Source: Gemmatimonadaceae bacterium (GTDB taxonomy: Bacteria > Gemmatimonadota > Gemmatimonadetes > Gemmatimonadales > Gemmatimonadaceae). From it: a stretch of DNA of 51,763 nt. The notes under the pieces were generated by a model, which was not told the origin of the DNA, searched no databases, and was given only the letters and a program-made list of their open reading frames with translations. The stretch spans positions 1-51,763 of the forward strand of contig JACMME010000236.1 in NCBI GenBank assembly GCA_014379205.1. Reading direction: 5' to 3'. Of this stretch, positions 9,285 to 18,337 are shown piece after piece (the first letter of the stretch is position 1; each line of letters begins with the position of its first letter). Position numbers and translations under genes: made by a program.

Positions 9285-9865
9285 GTCACCCTCAAGAGAA
9301 GGAAAATTAATAGCGAGATTGGGCGGGAGGGTCCTGTGAACTAATGAATATCCCAGAAGGGCGACGTCTTGCCAATGCCCAAGGTCATTCCTTTACCCTG
9401 TAACGCCAACTACGTGCCGCCGCCCATGGCACCGGCGTAGTGAGTGCAAACTGCATTGCGAACGCCCAGCGGCGCTATCGGGTTCGGATATCGGGGCCCT
9501 GACGATGGGCTCAGTTGGGGACAGGGTAGCGGACTGCCGATCGACTCAAAGACGAGGTTAAGGGTACTGATCCCTTCCTGACCCCTTCAATGACTCTGAT
9601 CCTTGATCGCATTTCAACAACTCTGACCCCTTGATCTTGAAGGAGCTCTTTCCGCGATCCGCAGTCATAAATACCCGCCGCAACCGATTTTAATTCCCGT
9701 CACTGGTAAGGTCTCTCGATACTGCTATTATTCAAGCTGGCAGAACGGCGGAGACACACTGGCTGCAACCCTTCGCGCCTCAACCACGGTCAATCGCCGA
9801 GAGCCGACTGGGCCGACTTCCCTGCCATCAATCCCACCTCGCAACACTACCTTGACGCCGCGGTA
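9285..9865. other. 581-bp intergenic region before dnaE
   Basis: It lies between the start of the M30-like gene (minus) and the start of dnaE (plus), so it should contain both promoters. I see no reading frame that looks like a protein and no RNA gene. The segment 9567-9640 holds a cluster of short direct repeats, listed separately. Upstream of dnaE the sequence around 9681-9740 is AT-rich, but no consensus promoter stands out. The dnaE start has no clear Shine-Dalgarno sequence. Confidence 0.4.
9567..9636. repeat. Cluster of CTGA(T/C)CCCTT direct repeats
   Basis: Four copies of a 10-nt unit appear: CTGATCCCTT at 9567, CTGACCCCTT at 9578, CTGATCCTTG at 9596 and CTGACCCCTT at 9623. Two of them continue into TTGATC. 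The reverse complement reads AAGGGGTCAG. They are too irregular for a CRISPR array. They may be a decayed mobile-element end, a small repeat family or binding sites upstream of dnaE. Confidence 0.45.
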
Positions 9866-12800
9866 ATGTCTTTCGTTCATCTCCATTGTCATTCGGAGTA
9901 TTCTCTTCTTGATGGCGCTAACCGCATCGATAGCCTCATCGAGCGCGCTCAGGAGCTGGAGCAGCCAGCTCTCGCCATCACTGACCATGGAAATCTCCAC
10001 GCGGCGTGGGAATTCCAGGAGAAAGCCAAGAAGGCCAATGTAAAGCCTATCATAGGCATGGAAGCCTATGTGGCGCCAGGCAGCCGCCGTGAACGGGGAA
10101 GGCAGAAGAATGACGCTGGCGTTACCACCAAGCCATACTTCCACCTCGTACTGCTTGCTCGCGATGCTCAGGGCTACCGAAACCTGGTGAAGCTCTCTTC
10201 TCTGGCTTTCACCGAAGGATTCTACAGCAAGCCGCGCGTCGATCGCGAGCTGCTGGCCCGCTACAGCGAAGGGATCATTGTTTCCTCTGCTTGCATGGCG
10301 GGGGAAGTTGCATCCCACCTGCTGAATGGCCGGTACGAGGAAGCAAAAGCCGCCGCGGCCTGGTACGCGGAGGTTTTTCCTGGGCGTTACTACCTGGAGG
10401 TGCAGGGACACGACTCGCCCGGCCAGGCCGAGCTCAATCGGCAGATCTTCCGCCTCGCGGACGACATGGGCGTTCCAGTGATCGCTACCAACGACGCTCA
10501 CTTCATGCGTGAGAGTGATCATGACGCGCACGATGTTCTGCTTTGCATCGGACTCGCCAAGGATCGAAGCGACGCCGACCGCATGAAGTATGACCGCGGA
10601 CTCTACTTCAAGAGCGCCCCGGAGATGAATGAACGCTTTCCAGACCGGCCTGCGGTCATCGAGAACACGCTCCGAATTGCTGACGAGGCAGGGATCGAGT
10701 TCTCCAAGAAGTATCACGTTCCCTCATTTCCCCTACCCGCCGGCTTTACCACCGAGAATGACCTCCTGGTGCGGCTCGTCGAGCAGGGTGCGGAGGAGCG
10801 CTACGGTAGCCCCCTGCCACCTCACGTTCGCGAGCGCATGGAATACGAGCTCGGCGTTATCACGCATACCGGCTACGCCGGTTACTTCCTGATAACGTAC
10901 GATTTCATAAAGGCTGCACGCGATCGCGGCATTCCCGTGGGGCCGGGTCGGGGCTCCGCCGCGGGATCCCTCGTCGCCTACGCACTACGCATCACCGACG
11001 TCTGCCCTCTCAGATTCGATCTTCTGTTTGAGCGCTTCCTGAATCCGGAGCGCATCTCAATGCCCGACATCGATGTGGACTTCTGTTTCGAGCGCCGGGG
11101 AGAGGTGATCGAGTACGTGCGCCAAAAATACGGACGCGATTCCGTCGGGCAGATAATCACTTTCGGCACCATGAAGTCGCGTGCGGTGATCAAGGATGTG
11201 GGGCGAGTGTTGGGCTTCACTCCTGCCGAAACGGACCAGCTGGCGAAGCTCATCCCTAACCAGCCGAACTTTTCCCTCACGGTGAAAGAGGCCGTCAAGC
11301 AGACACCTGAAATCAGCAAGCTGTACAAGACAGACCCGCGGTACACTCAACTACTCGATTTCGCGATCTCGCTGGAGGGGTTGTCGCGCCACGCGGGCGT
11401 TCACGCCGCGGGAGTCGTGATCGCCCCTGGACCACTGGACGATTACGTACCCATCTGCACGCAGAACACCAGAGGCGCGGGCTCGGGCACGGACGAAGAA
11501 CAGGTTGTCGTTACGCAGTACGATATGAACGGCCTGGAAAAAGCCGGCATGCTCAAGATGGACTTTCTTGGCCTGACGACGCTAACCGTGATTCACGACG
11601 CCACGGCAATGATAGAGAAGCGCACGGGGACACCGTTGAATCTCCACGCAATTCCGCTCGACGATCCCGAGACCTACAGGATACTGCGCGCGGGACGGAC
11701 GGCCGGCGTCTTCCAGTTCGAATCGCCGCTGGCCACGGACATGCTGCGCAGCATGCGATGCGACCGTTTCGACGATCTGGTCGCGTCGAACGCGCTAATG
11801 CGCCCCGGACCACTCGACGCGGGTATGCATCGAGTTTTCATCCAGCGCAAGCGCGGCGACGAGGCCGTGACGTACCGACTGCCAGAGCTCGAGAGCATCC
11901 TATCGACGACGTACGGTGTCATCACCTATCAGGAGCAGGTGATGCGCATTGCTCAGACGCTGGCCGGCATCTCGCTCGCCGAAGCCGATGTCCTCCGAAA
12001 GGCAGTTGGCAAAAAGGATTCGGGACTCATCCGCACCGAGCTCGGAAAGTTCATAGAGAAATCGGTGGCTCGCGGTTATGACAGGAAAGTCATTACGGAG
12101 CTGGCCAGTCAAATCGAGACGTTCGGGCGGTATGGATTCAACAAGTCGCATTCAGTTGCATATTCGATCCTTTCGTATCACACTGCCTGGCTCAAGACGC
12201 ATCATGCTGCCGAGTTCATGGCCGCTCTGCTTTCGTCGCAGATTGGCGATGCGGATTCGGTGGTCAAGTACATCAACGAAGCTCGCGAGCTGGGAATCGA
12301 GGTGCTGCCCCCGGATGTGAACGAGTCCGGGTACAAGTTCACGGTGGTGGGCCCCAAACGCATTCGCTTCGGACTCGGCGCTATCCGCAACGTCGGGAAA
12401 TCGGCGCTGGATTCGGTCCTCGGGGCGAGGGCTGACGGCGCATTCATATCGCTGTTCGATCTCACCAGGCGGATAGATCTGCGAATCTGCAACAAACGCG
12501 TACTTGAAGCGCTTATCGGCGCCGGCGCACTCGACGGCCTGGGCGGTCATCGCGCTCAGCTCGACGCCGCCCTCGATGTCGCGATCTCTGAGTCGGCTCT
12601 ACGACAGTCGGAGCGTGAGACAGGGCAGGTATCTCTCTTCGGCGACGAGCTGAACGCTACGGGCCACGTCCCGTCGTTGAACGCCGCTCTGCCGGTCGTA
12701 TCGCCCTGGCAGGATGCGCAACGGCTCGCAAAGGAAAAGGAGATTCTCGGCTTCTACATTTCGGGACATCCGCTCGAGCCATTCCGCACGGAAGTTGAGC

Positions 12801-13363
12801 TCTTCGGGACACACACGGTGTCGCAGCTCGGAGGTTGGAGCGACCAGCCGATCGCCCTCGGCGTAGTGGTTACCGGCATCAAGAGACAGACCAGCAAGCG
12901 TACCGGAGCCGAGTTCGCGCGACTTACAGTCGAAGATTTCTCCGGCTCCTGCGAGGTGACCGTTTTTCCCGAAGCCTGGACGCTTCTCGGCGCGAGAATA
13001 AAGGCCGATGTTCCGGTGCTCCTCAAGGGAGGTTATCCGAGGAGGGATCAGGGATCGGACAATCCGACATTCATCGTCGACACTGTCACGCCTTTCGCTG
13101 AATTGCGTGCGACGGGAAGCGTTGGGGTCTTGCTGGATCTCAGTACCGACGCCAAGCTCCCAGCTGACGTTATTAGTGATGTACGGGACATCGTCGAGCT
13201 GCACGCGGGATCGGCGCCTATCGAGGTGCGCTGGAACGACGGAAACGGCACGCAGGCACGTCTTCGCTCGAGGTCGCTCAAGGTATCGGTGACGTCGGCG
13301 TCATTGCAATCGCTTCGTGCGCTGCTGGGTCAGGCGCGCGTCAAGCTCATACGCGGGAGCTGA
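9866..13363 (+). CDS. dnaE: DNA polymerase III alpha subunit
   Basis: Replicative DNA polymerase of 1165 residues, the usual DnaE1 length. The N-terminal PHP domain is visible (HLHCHSEYSLLDG, ITDHGN). The catalytic aspartates are Asp401 and Asp403 in PDIDVDF and Asp566 in KMDFLGL, with the GPGRGSAAGSLVAYAL loop ahead of them. A helix-hairpin-helix region follows, then a QVSLF motif at 921-925 that fits the beta-clamp-binding consensus, then an OB-fold domain (about 990-1075). The protein starts MSFVHLHCHS at the ATG 9866, close to the catalytic PHP histidines as expected. It is the first gene of a run with accA 4 bp downstream; dnaE-accA adjacency is common in bacteria. Confidence 0.97.
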   Translation: MSFVHLHCHSEYSLLDGANRIDSLIERAQELEQPALAITDHGNLHAAWEFQEKAKKANVKPIIGMEAYVAPGSRRERGRQKNDAGVTTKPYFHLVLLARDAQGYRNLVKLSSLAFTEGFYSKPRVDRELLARYSEGIIVSSACMAGEVASHLLNGRYEEAKAAAAWYAEVFPGRYYLEVQGHDSPGQAELNRQIFRLADDMGVPVIATNDAHFMRESDHDAHDVLLCIGLAKDRSDADRMKYDRGLYFKSAPEMNERFPDRPAVIENTLRIADEAGIEFSKKYHVPSFPLPAGFTTENDLLVRLVEQGAEERYGSPLPPHVRERMEYELGVITHTGYAGYFLITYDFIKAARDRGIPVGPGRGSAAGSLVAYALRITDVCPLRFDLLFERFLNPERISMPDIDVDFCFERRGEVIEYVRQKYGRDSVGQIITFGTMKSRAVIKDVGRVLGFTPAETDQLAKLIPNQPNFSLTVKEAVKQTPEISKLYKTDPRYTQLLDFAISLEGLSRHAGVHAAGVVIAPGPLDDYVPICTQNTRGAGSGTDEEQVVVTQYDMNGLEKAGMLKMDFLGLTTLTVIHDATAMIEKRTGTPLNLHAIPLDDPETYRILRAGRTAGVFQFESPLATDMLRSMRCDRFDDLVASNALMRPGPLDAGMHRVFIQRKRGDEAVTYRLPELESILSTTYGVITYQEQVMRIAQTLAGISLAEADVLRKAVGKKDSGLIRTELGKFIEKSVARGYDRKVITELASQIETFGRYGFNKSHSVAYSILSYHTAWLKTHHAAEFMAALLSSQIGDADSVVKYINEARELGIEVLPPDVNESGYKFTVVGPKRIRFGLGAIRNVGKSALDSVLGARADGAFISLFDLTRRIDLRICNKRVLEALIGAGALDGLGGHRAQLDAALDVAISESALRQSERETGQVSLFGDELNATGHVPSLNAALPVVSPWQDAQRLAKEKEILGFYISGHPLEPFRTEVELFGTHTVSQLGGWSDQPIALGVVVTGIKRQTSKRTGAEFARLTVEDFSGSCEVTVFPEAWTLLGARIKADVPVLLKGGYPRRDQGSDNPTFIVDTVTPFAELRATGSVGVLLDLSTDAKLPADVISDVRDIVELHAGSAPIEVRWNDGNGTQARLRSRSLKVSVTSASLQSLRALLGQARVKLIRGS

Positions 13364-13367
13364 CGGC

Positions 13368-14330
13368 ATGGGTACGTCGCTTGACTTCGAGAAGCCCATC
13401 ATCGAATTGGAACGCCAGATTGAGGAGATCAGAAAGGGAGCGGGAAAGCAGCTAACAGGTGGCACCGACGGGCTCGAACCGCTGGAGCGCAGACTGGCAG
13501 CGATGCGCGCGGAGGTATACAAGAATCTGACTCCTTATCAGCGCGTACAGGTGGCGCGCAACTCGAAACGCCCCTTCACACTCGACTACATCCGCCTGGT
13601 ACTGTCCGATTTTGTTGAGCTGCATGGCGACCGGCTGTATCGCGAGGACGCCGCGATCGTGGGTGGCTGGGCGCGCCTCGATGGCGAAACAGTAATGATC
13701 ATCGGCCATCAGCGGGGCCGGGATACCAAGGAAAATCTCAGGCGCAACTTCGGTATGCCGCATCCCGAAGGTTACCGGAAAGCGCTCAGGTTAATGAAGT
13801 TGGCTGAGAAGTTTCACGTTCCAGTGATTACCTTTATTGATACGCCCGGGGCATGGGCCGGATTGGGCGCGGAAGAGCGCGGACAGTCTGAAGCAATAGC
13901 GAGAAATCTGTTCGAGATGAGCCGCCTCGAGACGCCGATCGTCGCGACCGTGATCGGTGAAGGTGGTTCTGGAGGAGCTCTCGCGCTGGGTGTCGCCGAT
14001 CGCGTGCTGATGTTGGAGAATGCGATCTACTCCGTCATAACTATCGAGGGGTGCGCAGCCATCCTCTGGAAGGATGGCAAGAGCCCTGAGATGAAGGAGC
14101 GAGCGGCGACGGCGCTTCGGCTCACGGCTGAAGATCTCGTCAGGCTCAAGCTTATCGATGAGATCGTCCCCGAGCCTCTTGGTGGGGCGCACGCGAATCA
14201 CGAGGAGTCCGCCAGAGCTCTCCAGGCAGCGCTCGTCCGGCATCTCGACGACTTGCGCCGCTACAAGCCGGAAAAGCTCGTCCGGCGACGACGACAGAAA
14301 TTCCTCCATATGGGCGCATTCGCGGAGTGA
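13368..14330 (+). CDS. accA: Acetyl-CoA carboxylase carboxyltransferase subunit alpha
   Basis: With AccD (not in the window) it forms the carboxyltransferase that moves CO2 from carboxybiotin to acetyl-CoA, giving malonyl-CoA for fatty-acid synthesis. From the ATG at 13368 the protein is 320 residues, the normal length. Family signatures include LDFEKPIIELERQIEEIR at the start, LTPYQRVQVARNSKRP, GRDTKENLRRNFGMPHPEGY, FIDTPGAWAGLGAEERGQSE and IGEGGSGGALALGVADRVLM. GGGAG lies about 10 nt before the ATG. It begins 4 bp after dnaE and its stop overlaps the GTG of the next gene (GTGA), so all three are probably cotranscribed. Confidence 0.96.
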   Translation: MGTSLDFEKPIIELERQIEEIRKGAGKQLTGGTDGLEPLERRLAAMRAEVYKNLTPYQRVQVARNSKRPFTLDYIRLVLSDFVELHGDRLYREDAAIVGGWARLDGETVMIIGHQRGRDTKENLRRNFGMPHPEGYRKALRLMKLAEKFHVPVITFIDTPGAWAGLGAEERGQSEAIARNLFEMSRLETPIVATVIGEGGSGGALALGVADRVLMLENAIYSVITIEGCAAILWKDGKSPEMKERAATALRLTAEDLVRLKLIDEIVPEPLGGAHANHEESARALQAALVRHLDDLRRYKPEKLVRRRRQKFLHMGAFAE

Positions 14331-15442
14331 CCGTGCCGGCGTTGATCGAGGTTGAGTTCAAGGGAAATCGCAAACAGTTCTACAACTACGAGGGCGGGGA
14401 CGCTCTCGCGTTGCGGAGCGCGGTTATCGTCGAGGCCGACCGCGGTGAGGATCTCGGACGGGTTCACGCTATCGGGGAGCTCGCGGCCAAGCGATGCGGC
14501 GGCTGCGCGCATGGATGCGGCACCGAAACACCGAACAAGCGCGTGCTTCGCCTGGCCACGCCCGATGAGGCGATCAGGGCGGCGAGTCTTCCTGCGCAGG
14601 ACGAGGACGCGCGGCGCCGAGCCATGGATCGGATAAAAGCCAACGGCCTCGTCATGAAGCTTACTGATGCCGAGTGGCAGTGGGACCGGAAGAAGCTGAC
14701 ATTCTACTTCACGGCTGAAAGACGCGTTGATTTCCGGGTGCTGGTTCGTGACCTGGCGGCACTCTTCCGAACGCGCATTGAGCTCAAGCAGATCGGCGTG
14801 CGTGACGAGGCCAAGCGGCTCGATGGAATCGGCCGGTGTGGGCGGCGCTACTGTTCCTCCTCCTGGCTACCGGATCTTCGGCCCGTAAACCTGCAGGTGG
14901 CCAAGGACCAGCGGCTATCGTTGAATCCCTCGCAAATATCCGGAGCCTGCGGCCGACTGATGTGCTGCCTGCGGTACGAGCATGAATTCTACGTCGCCAG
15001 CCGCAAGCGCTTTCCCAAGGAAGGAAGGGTGTTGGTCACATCGCGCGGCGAGGAAAAGGTTATATCCAACGACATCTTCAGCGATCGCGTTACGCTGCGT
15101 GGTCTCGACGGAGAAGCTCGCATTGTATTGCTTGCCGATCTCAGGCGCGAAATTGAGGAGGGCGCTGCCGGCGGCGAAACACTCGCGGGAATGGCAACTC
15201 TGGACGACACCGACCAGGATGTTGCCTATCAGGATTCGGCTGTTGACGAGCTCGTTCCGGACGATACCGAGGCGGCCCTGTTCGTCGTTGAGCACCCACA
15301 ATCCGTGCTGCATTCACAGGACAGCGCGGCATCCATATCCGACTCAGCACCCGCAGCCGGAGGTGAACGACCGCTAAGACGTCGCGGCCGCAGAGGTGGA
15401 CGGCGGGGCAAGATCGGGGGTGGCGGTGCGCCAGATGGATGA
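14327..15442 (+). CDS. PSP1-domain protein, RicT-like
   Basis: 371 residues of the PSP1/RicT (YaaT) family. In Bacillus subtilis RicT works with RicA and RicF in a complex carrying Fe-S clusters that promotes RNase Y-dependent RNA processing. The cysteines typical of the family are all present: Cys57, Cys60, Cys64 (KRCGGCAHGC), Cys171 and Cys176 (GRCGRRYC), and Cys208, Cys213, Cys214 (GACGRLMCC), with the LRPVNLQVAKDQRLSLNP segment between. It is longer than YaaT (about 275) because of an acidic tail ending in a strongly basic RRRGRRGGRRGK stretch that may bind RNA (inference). The start is GTG 14327 in a GTGA overlap with accA. RicA and RicF are not visible here. Confidence 0.88.
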   Translation: MTVPALIEVEFKGNRKQFYNYEGGDALALRSAVIVEADRGEDLGRVHAIGELAAKRCGGCAHGCGTETPNKRVLRLATPDEAIRAASLPAQDEDARRRAMDRIKANGLVMKLTDAEWQWDRKKLTFYFTAERRVDFRVLVRDLAALFRTRIELKQIGVRDEAKRLDGIGRCGRRYCSSSWLPDLRPVNLQVAKDQRLSLNPSQISGACGRLMCCLRYEHEFYVASRKRFPKEGRVLVTSRGEEKVISNDIFSDRVTLRGLDGEARIVLLADLRREIEEGAAGGETLAGMATLDDTDQDVAYQDSAVDELVPDDTEAALFVVEHPQSVLHSQDSAASISDSAPAAGGERPLRRRGRRGGRRGKIGGGGAPDG

Positions 15443-17027
15443 CTTGAGGAAGTTCTATCTCACCACGGCAATCGACTACGCCAATGGCGACCCTCACATT
15501 GGCCACGCGCTCGAAAAAATAGGGGCCGACAGCATCGCGCGTTACCACCGCTTGCGCGGCTATCAAGTGCACTTCTTGATGGGAATGGACGAGCACGGCC
15601 AGAAGGTTACGCAGGCAGCCGCGGAACGGGGCGTGCCACCTCAGACATTGGTGGATGAGATCGCCGCTACCTTTCAGGAGGTCTGGGCGCGCCTCGCGAT
15701 CTCGAATGATCAGTTCATCCGCACCACCGAGCCTTCCCACAAGACAGGAGTTCGCGCGCTAATCGAGCGCATTTTCGAGCGCAACCCGGACGACTTTTAC
15801 GAGCAGGCATACGAAGGCTGGTATTGCGTCGGATGCGAGCTCTTCAAGCGGCAGGATGAGATTGTCGACGGGAAGTGCACACTGCATCCGACACGTACCC
15901 TCGACTGGGCAAGTGAACGTAACTGGTTTTTCAGGCTCAAGCGCTACGAGCCCTTTCTGCGCGAGCTATTTGTCGAGCGTCCCCGCTTTCTGGAACCGGA
16001 CAGCCGAAGGAACGAAATTCTCGCTCTCATCCAGCAAGGGCTGGAGGACATCTCCATCACACGGTCCAGACTGCTCTGGGCCATTCCCTTCCCCAGGCCG
16101 TCGTCGGATGGGGAATACCAGGGTACCTGGGTCTGGTTCGATGCGCTGCCGAACTATCTCACGGCAACCGGCTTTCCAGGCGATGGCTTCCAGTCCCGCT
16201 GGCCTGCAAATCTGCATGTTATTGGCAAGGACATTACGCGACTGCATTGCGTTGTGTGGCCCGCGATGCTCGAGTCGGCGGGCATCGAGCTGCCCGAACG
16301 GGTTTGGGCGCACGGTTTCGTGCAGGTTGGTGGGGAACGCCTGAGTAAATCCGCAGGGGTGCAGCTGGATCTTGGCAAGGCTATTGACCGATACGGCACT
16401 GATGCATTCCGCTATTATCTTCTCCGCGACGTGCCGTTCGACGCGGATGGCAGTTTCACATTCGAGCGTTTCGAGGACCGGTACACGGCGGATCTGGCCA
16501 ATGCTTTTGGAAATCTTGCGAGCAGAGCCATCTCGATGATCGAGCGATACTGCGGTGGCGTGGTGCCGGACTCCTCGGGCGCCGATTTCGAAGGCGATGC
16601 GGCCGACACGCAAGACTTCGAGGCGTACCATAGAAGCATGGACGGAAGTAATGGGTATCTTCCGCATGAAGCGCTGCGTCGCGTCTGGCTTACTGTGTCA
16701 CGCGCAAATGCGTACGTCGATCGGAAAGCTCCCTGGAAATTGGCAAAGGATCCAGCAAAGCGCCTGGAACTGGAACAGACGCTCTGGTCGCTCGCCAGAT
16801 CCCTTGCGATGCAGGCGATTCACCTGGTGCCCTTCATTCCCGGAAAGGCTGAAGAGTTGTGGGATCAGCTTGGCGCGCCTGGACAGGCGTCCGAGTGCCG
16901 TATCTCCGCCGATGTCCCAACGCAGCCACTGATCAGGTCCACCAATGGGGCTTTCCAACCGCTTGATCCTGCCGGGTGGCGGGTAACCAAGGGCATCGCG
17001 CTCTTTCCAAAGGAATCGCTTACATGA
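15435..17027 (+). CDS. metG: Methionyl-tRNA synthetase
   Basis: Charges tRNA-Met with methionine. The class I signatures are HIGH (21-24) and RLSKS (302-306, variant of KMSKS). A zinc-knuckle segment carries Cys131, Cys134, Cys148 and His151 rather than four cysteines. From the ATG at 15435 it has 530 residues and ends after the anticodon-binding helical domain, so the C-terminal Trbp111-like tRNA-binding domain found in E. coli MetG (677 residues) is absent, as in many shorter bacterial MetRS. It overlaps the ricT-like gene by 8 bp and closes the dnaE-accA-ricT-metG run. An upstream in-frame start at 15396 would add 13 non-conserved residues. Confidence 0.95.
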   Translation: MDDLRKFYLTTAIDYANGDPHIGHALEKIGADSIARYHRLRGYQVHFLMGMDEHGQKVTQAAAERGVPPQTLVDEIAATFQEVWARLAISNDQFIRTTEPSHKTGVRALIERIFERNPDDFYEQAYEGWYCVGCELFKRQDEIVDGKCTLHPTRTLDWASERNWFFRLKRYEPFLRELFVERPRFLEPDSRRNEILALIQQGLEDISITRSRLLWAIPFPRPSSDGEYQGTWVWFDALPNYLTATGFPGDGFQSRWPANLHVIGKDITRLHCVVWPAMLESAGIELPERVWAHGFVQVGGERLSKSAGVQLDLGKAIDRYGTDAFRYYLLRDVPFDADGSFTFERFEDRYTADLANAFGNLASRAISMIERYCGGVVPDSSGADFEGDAADTQDFEAYHRSMDGSNGYLPHEALRRVWLTVSRANAYVDRKAPWKLAKDPAKRLELEQTLWSLARSLAMQAIHLVPFIPGKAEELWDQLGAPGQASECRISADVPTQPLIRSTNGAFQPLDPAGWRVTKGIALFPKESLT

Positions 17028-17304
17028 ATGCAGCACGCACCGAGGCGTGTATGTTCGGGAAGCCGGGAGCTAGCCGGATTGGGTGGTCTGCTGAAGCACG
17101 AGCACAAAGCCCTCGACAATGCGAGACGCTCGATCGGTTAGTGCTTAGTGCTACGGCCCAGGAAACGCTTAATGAATTAGCCGCACGCGCAGGAAGTGGA
17201 ACTACCATGCGCCATCCGAGGTAGATCCTTTGTTGACTTCAAGAGCTTTGTTGGCAAATTCCGTGAAGGGTTGTCGCTTCCCCATTCGCTATGGGAGACC
17301 GCAA

Positions 17305-17706
17305 ATGCAGCATCGTCGTTTCCTTACCTTTGCCCTCGTCCTGATCGCGTTCGGCGTCGGATGCAAACGGCCCAAACCAGATATGGATCAGGCGCCTCAG
17401 GAATTTACGGACATCCCACTCGAAGTAGAGAACCGAAGCTTTCTGGACGTGACTGTCTACCTCCTTCAACAGGGGAATCGCCAGCGGCTCGGAATGGCTT
17501 CGGGGGCGAGCACTACCACCGTAATGATCCGAAAGCAATTTCTGATCGGCTACTCCGGCGAGCTGCGCTTTATCGCTGATCCCGTGGGCTCGCCAAACAC
17601 GATCGTGTCAGATGCGATTTCGATTCGCCCGGGAGAGCACATCCACTGGACGCTCGACAAGATTGGGAGCGCGGGCATTCAATCGAACATAGCGGTCGTT
17701 CAGTAA
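17305..17706 (+). CDS. Small lipoprotein of unknown function
   Basis: 133-residue protein with a lipoprotein signal peptide (MQHRRFLTFALVLIAFGVGC, lipobox Cys about 20). The mature part is short and beta-rich: IPLEVENRSFLDVTVYLLQQ, LGMASGASTTTVMI, ISIRPGEHIHWTLD. This resembles a single small beta-sandwich exposed in the periplasm, but I recognise no named family. The ATG at 17305 follows GGGAG at 17294-17298 at good spacing; the frame is open upstream to 17230, but the signal peptide fixes the start. It converges on the next gene, with only 2 bp between the two stop codons. Confidence 0.75.
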   Translation: MQHRRFLTFALVLIAFGVGCKRPKPDMDQAPQEFTDIPLEVENRSFLDVTVYLLQQGNRQRLGMASGASTTTVMIRKQFLIGYSGELRFIADPVGSPNTIVSDAISIRPGEHIHWTLDKIGSAGIQSNIAVVQ

Positions 17707-17708
17707 CG

Positions 17709-18143
17709 TCAGCGCGGGGGCGGCCTGTCGCCCCCTGGCGAACCGCCATTCTTGCCGCCACTAACCACGGCAGCCGTAGCAATAACGGCGAGCGCGCCTC
17801 CCAGCGAAAGCGCGGTGCGTGGTCGTGAAAGCCTTCGCTGCTCCACCGTGGCGATAAGGTCTCGGCGGAGCGTGATTCGCTCGCCCTTCCAGAAGCTTTC
17901 GTCCGCTGTTCGGCTACGTACGACGGCAACCGCCAATGTGAGTGAGCTATCAGTGCTGCTCTGCAGCCGACCATCAACTGACGCGATTCGGGCTCCGAGA
18001 TACCCCGAAAGCGCTGCCGTCCCGCTGTCTGTGAGCGTCGCACGCACATTTGCTCCGACTGCGGGCGATGCGGTACTCACCGGTATGTAGGCGTAGCAGC
18101 CTTGGGCAAGACACGCAACAAGTACGATCGCTAAGGGGCGCAT
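17709..18143 (-). CDS. Small lipoprotein of unknown function
   Basis: 144 residues with a clear lipobox (VLVACLAQGC, Cys16). After CYAYIPV comes a beta-rich core (VGANVRATLTDSGTAALSGY, SSLTLAVAVVRSRT, ERITLRRDLIATVEQRRLSR). It ends with a hydrophobic helix (TALSLGGALAVIATAAVVSGG) and a Gly/Pro/Arg tail. The layout suggests an outer-membrane-anchored protein that may also contact a second membrane through the C-terminal helix (inference). I do not recognise a described family. It faces the preceding small lipoprotein gene tail to tail. Confidence 0.72.
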   Translation of the reverse strand: MRPLAIVLVACLAQGCYAYIPVSTASPAVGANVRATLTDSGTAALSGYLGARIASVDGRLQSSTDSSLTLAVAVVRSRTADESFWKGERITLRRDLIATVEQRRLSRPRTALSLGGALAVIATAAVVSGGKNGGSPGGDRPPPR

Positions 18144-18245
18144 AAACTTTACCGATTTGCCGGTTGGACACTACTCCGCGCGTGAAGGCCGAGATGCCTC
18201 CGTCGCACCGGATTATGAATGATACACGATTGAGCCAACATGACC

Positions 18246-18282
18246 TACTGGCCCTCCTCCGGTAACGAGAGTCGGGCCAGTA
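18246..18282 (-). terminator. Weak hairpin downstream of susD
   Basis: TACTGGCCC at 18246-18254 pairs with GGGCCAGTA at 18274-18282 around a 19-nt loop. It lies 56 bp past the susD stop. No T-run follows on the minus strand, so if it terminates transcription it is weak or factor-assisted. Confidence 0.3.
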
Positions 18283-18337
18283 TGGGTTCTTTATCCAGGA
18301 ACGACAGCAGAACGGATTATGGAAACGTACTCAGCCG

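Noticed and set aside
9567-9640. Possible CRISPR array
   Set aside because: Repeat units are only 10 nt, irregularly spaced and variable; there are no cas genes.
9728-10717. 329-codon minus-strand frame over the start of dnaE
   Set aside because: It covers the conserved PHP-domain coding region of dnaE and has no signal of its own.
16976-17224. 82-codon plus-strand frame after metG
   Set aside because: It starts inside metG in another frame, has no ribosome-binding site or recognisable content, and does not resemble the TatD gene often found there.
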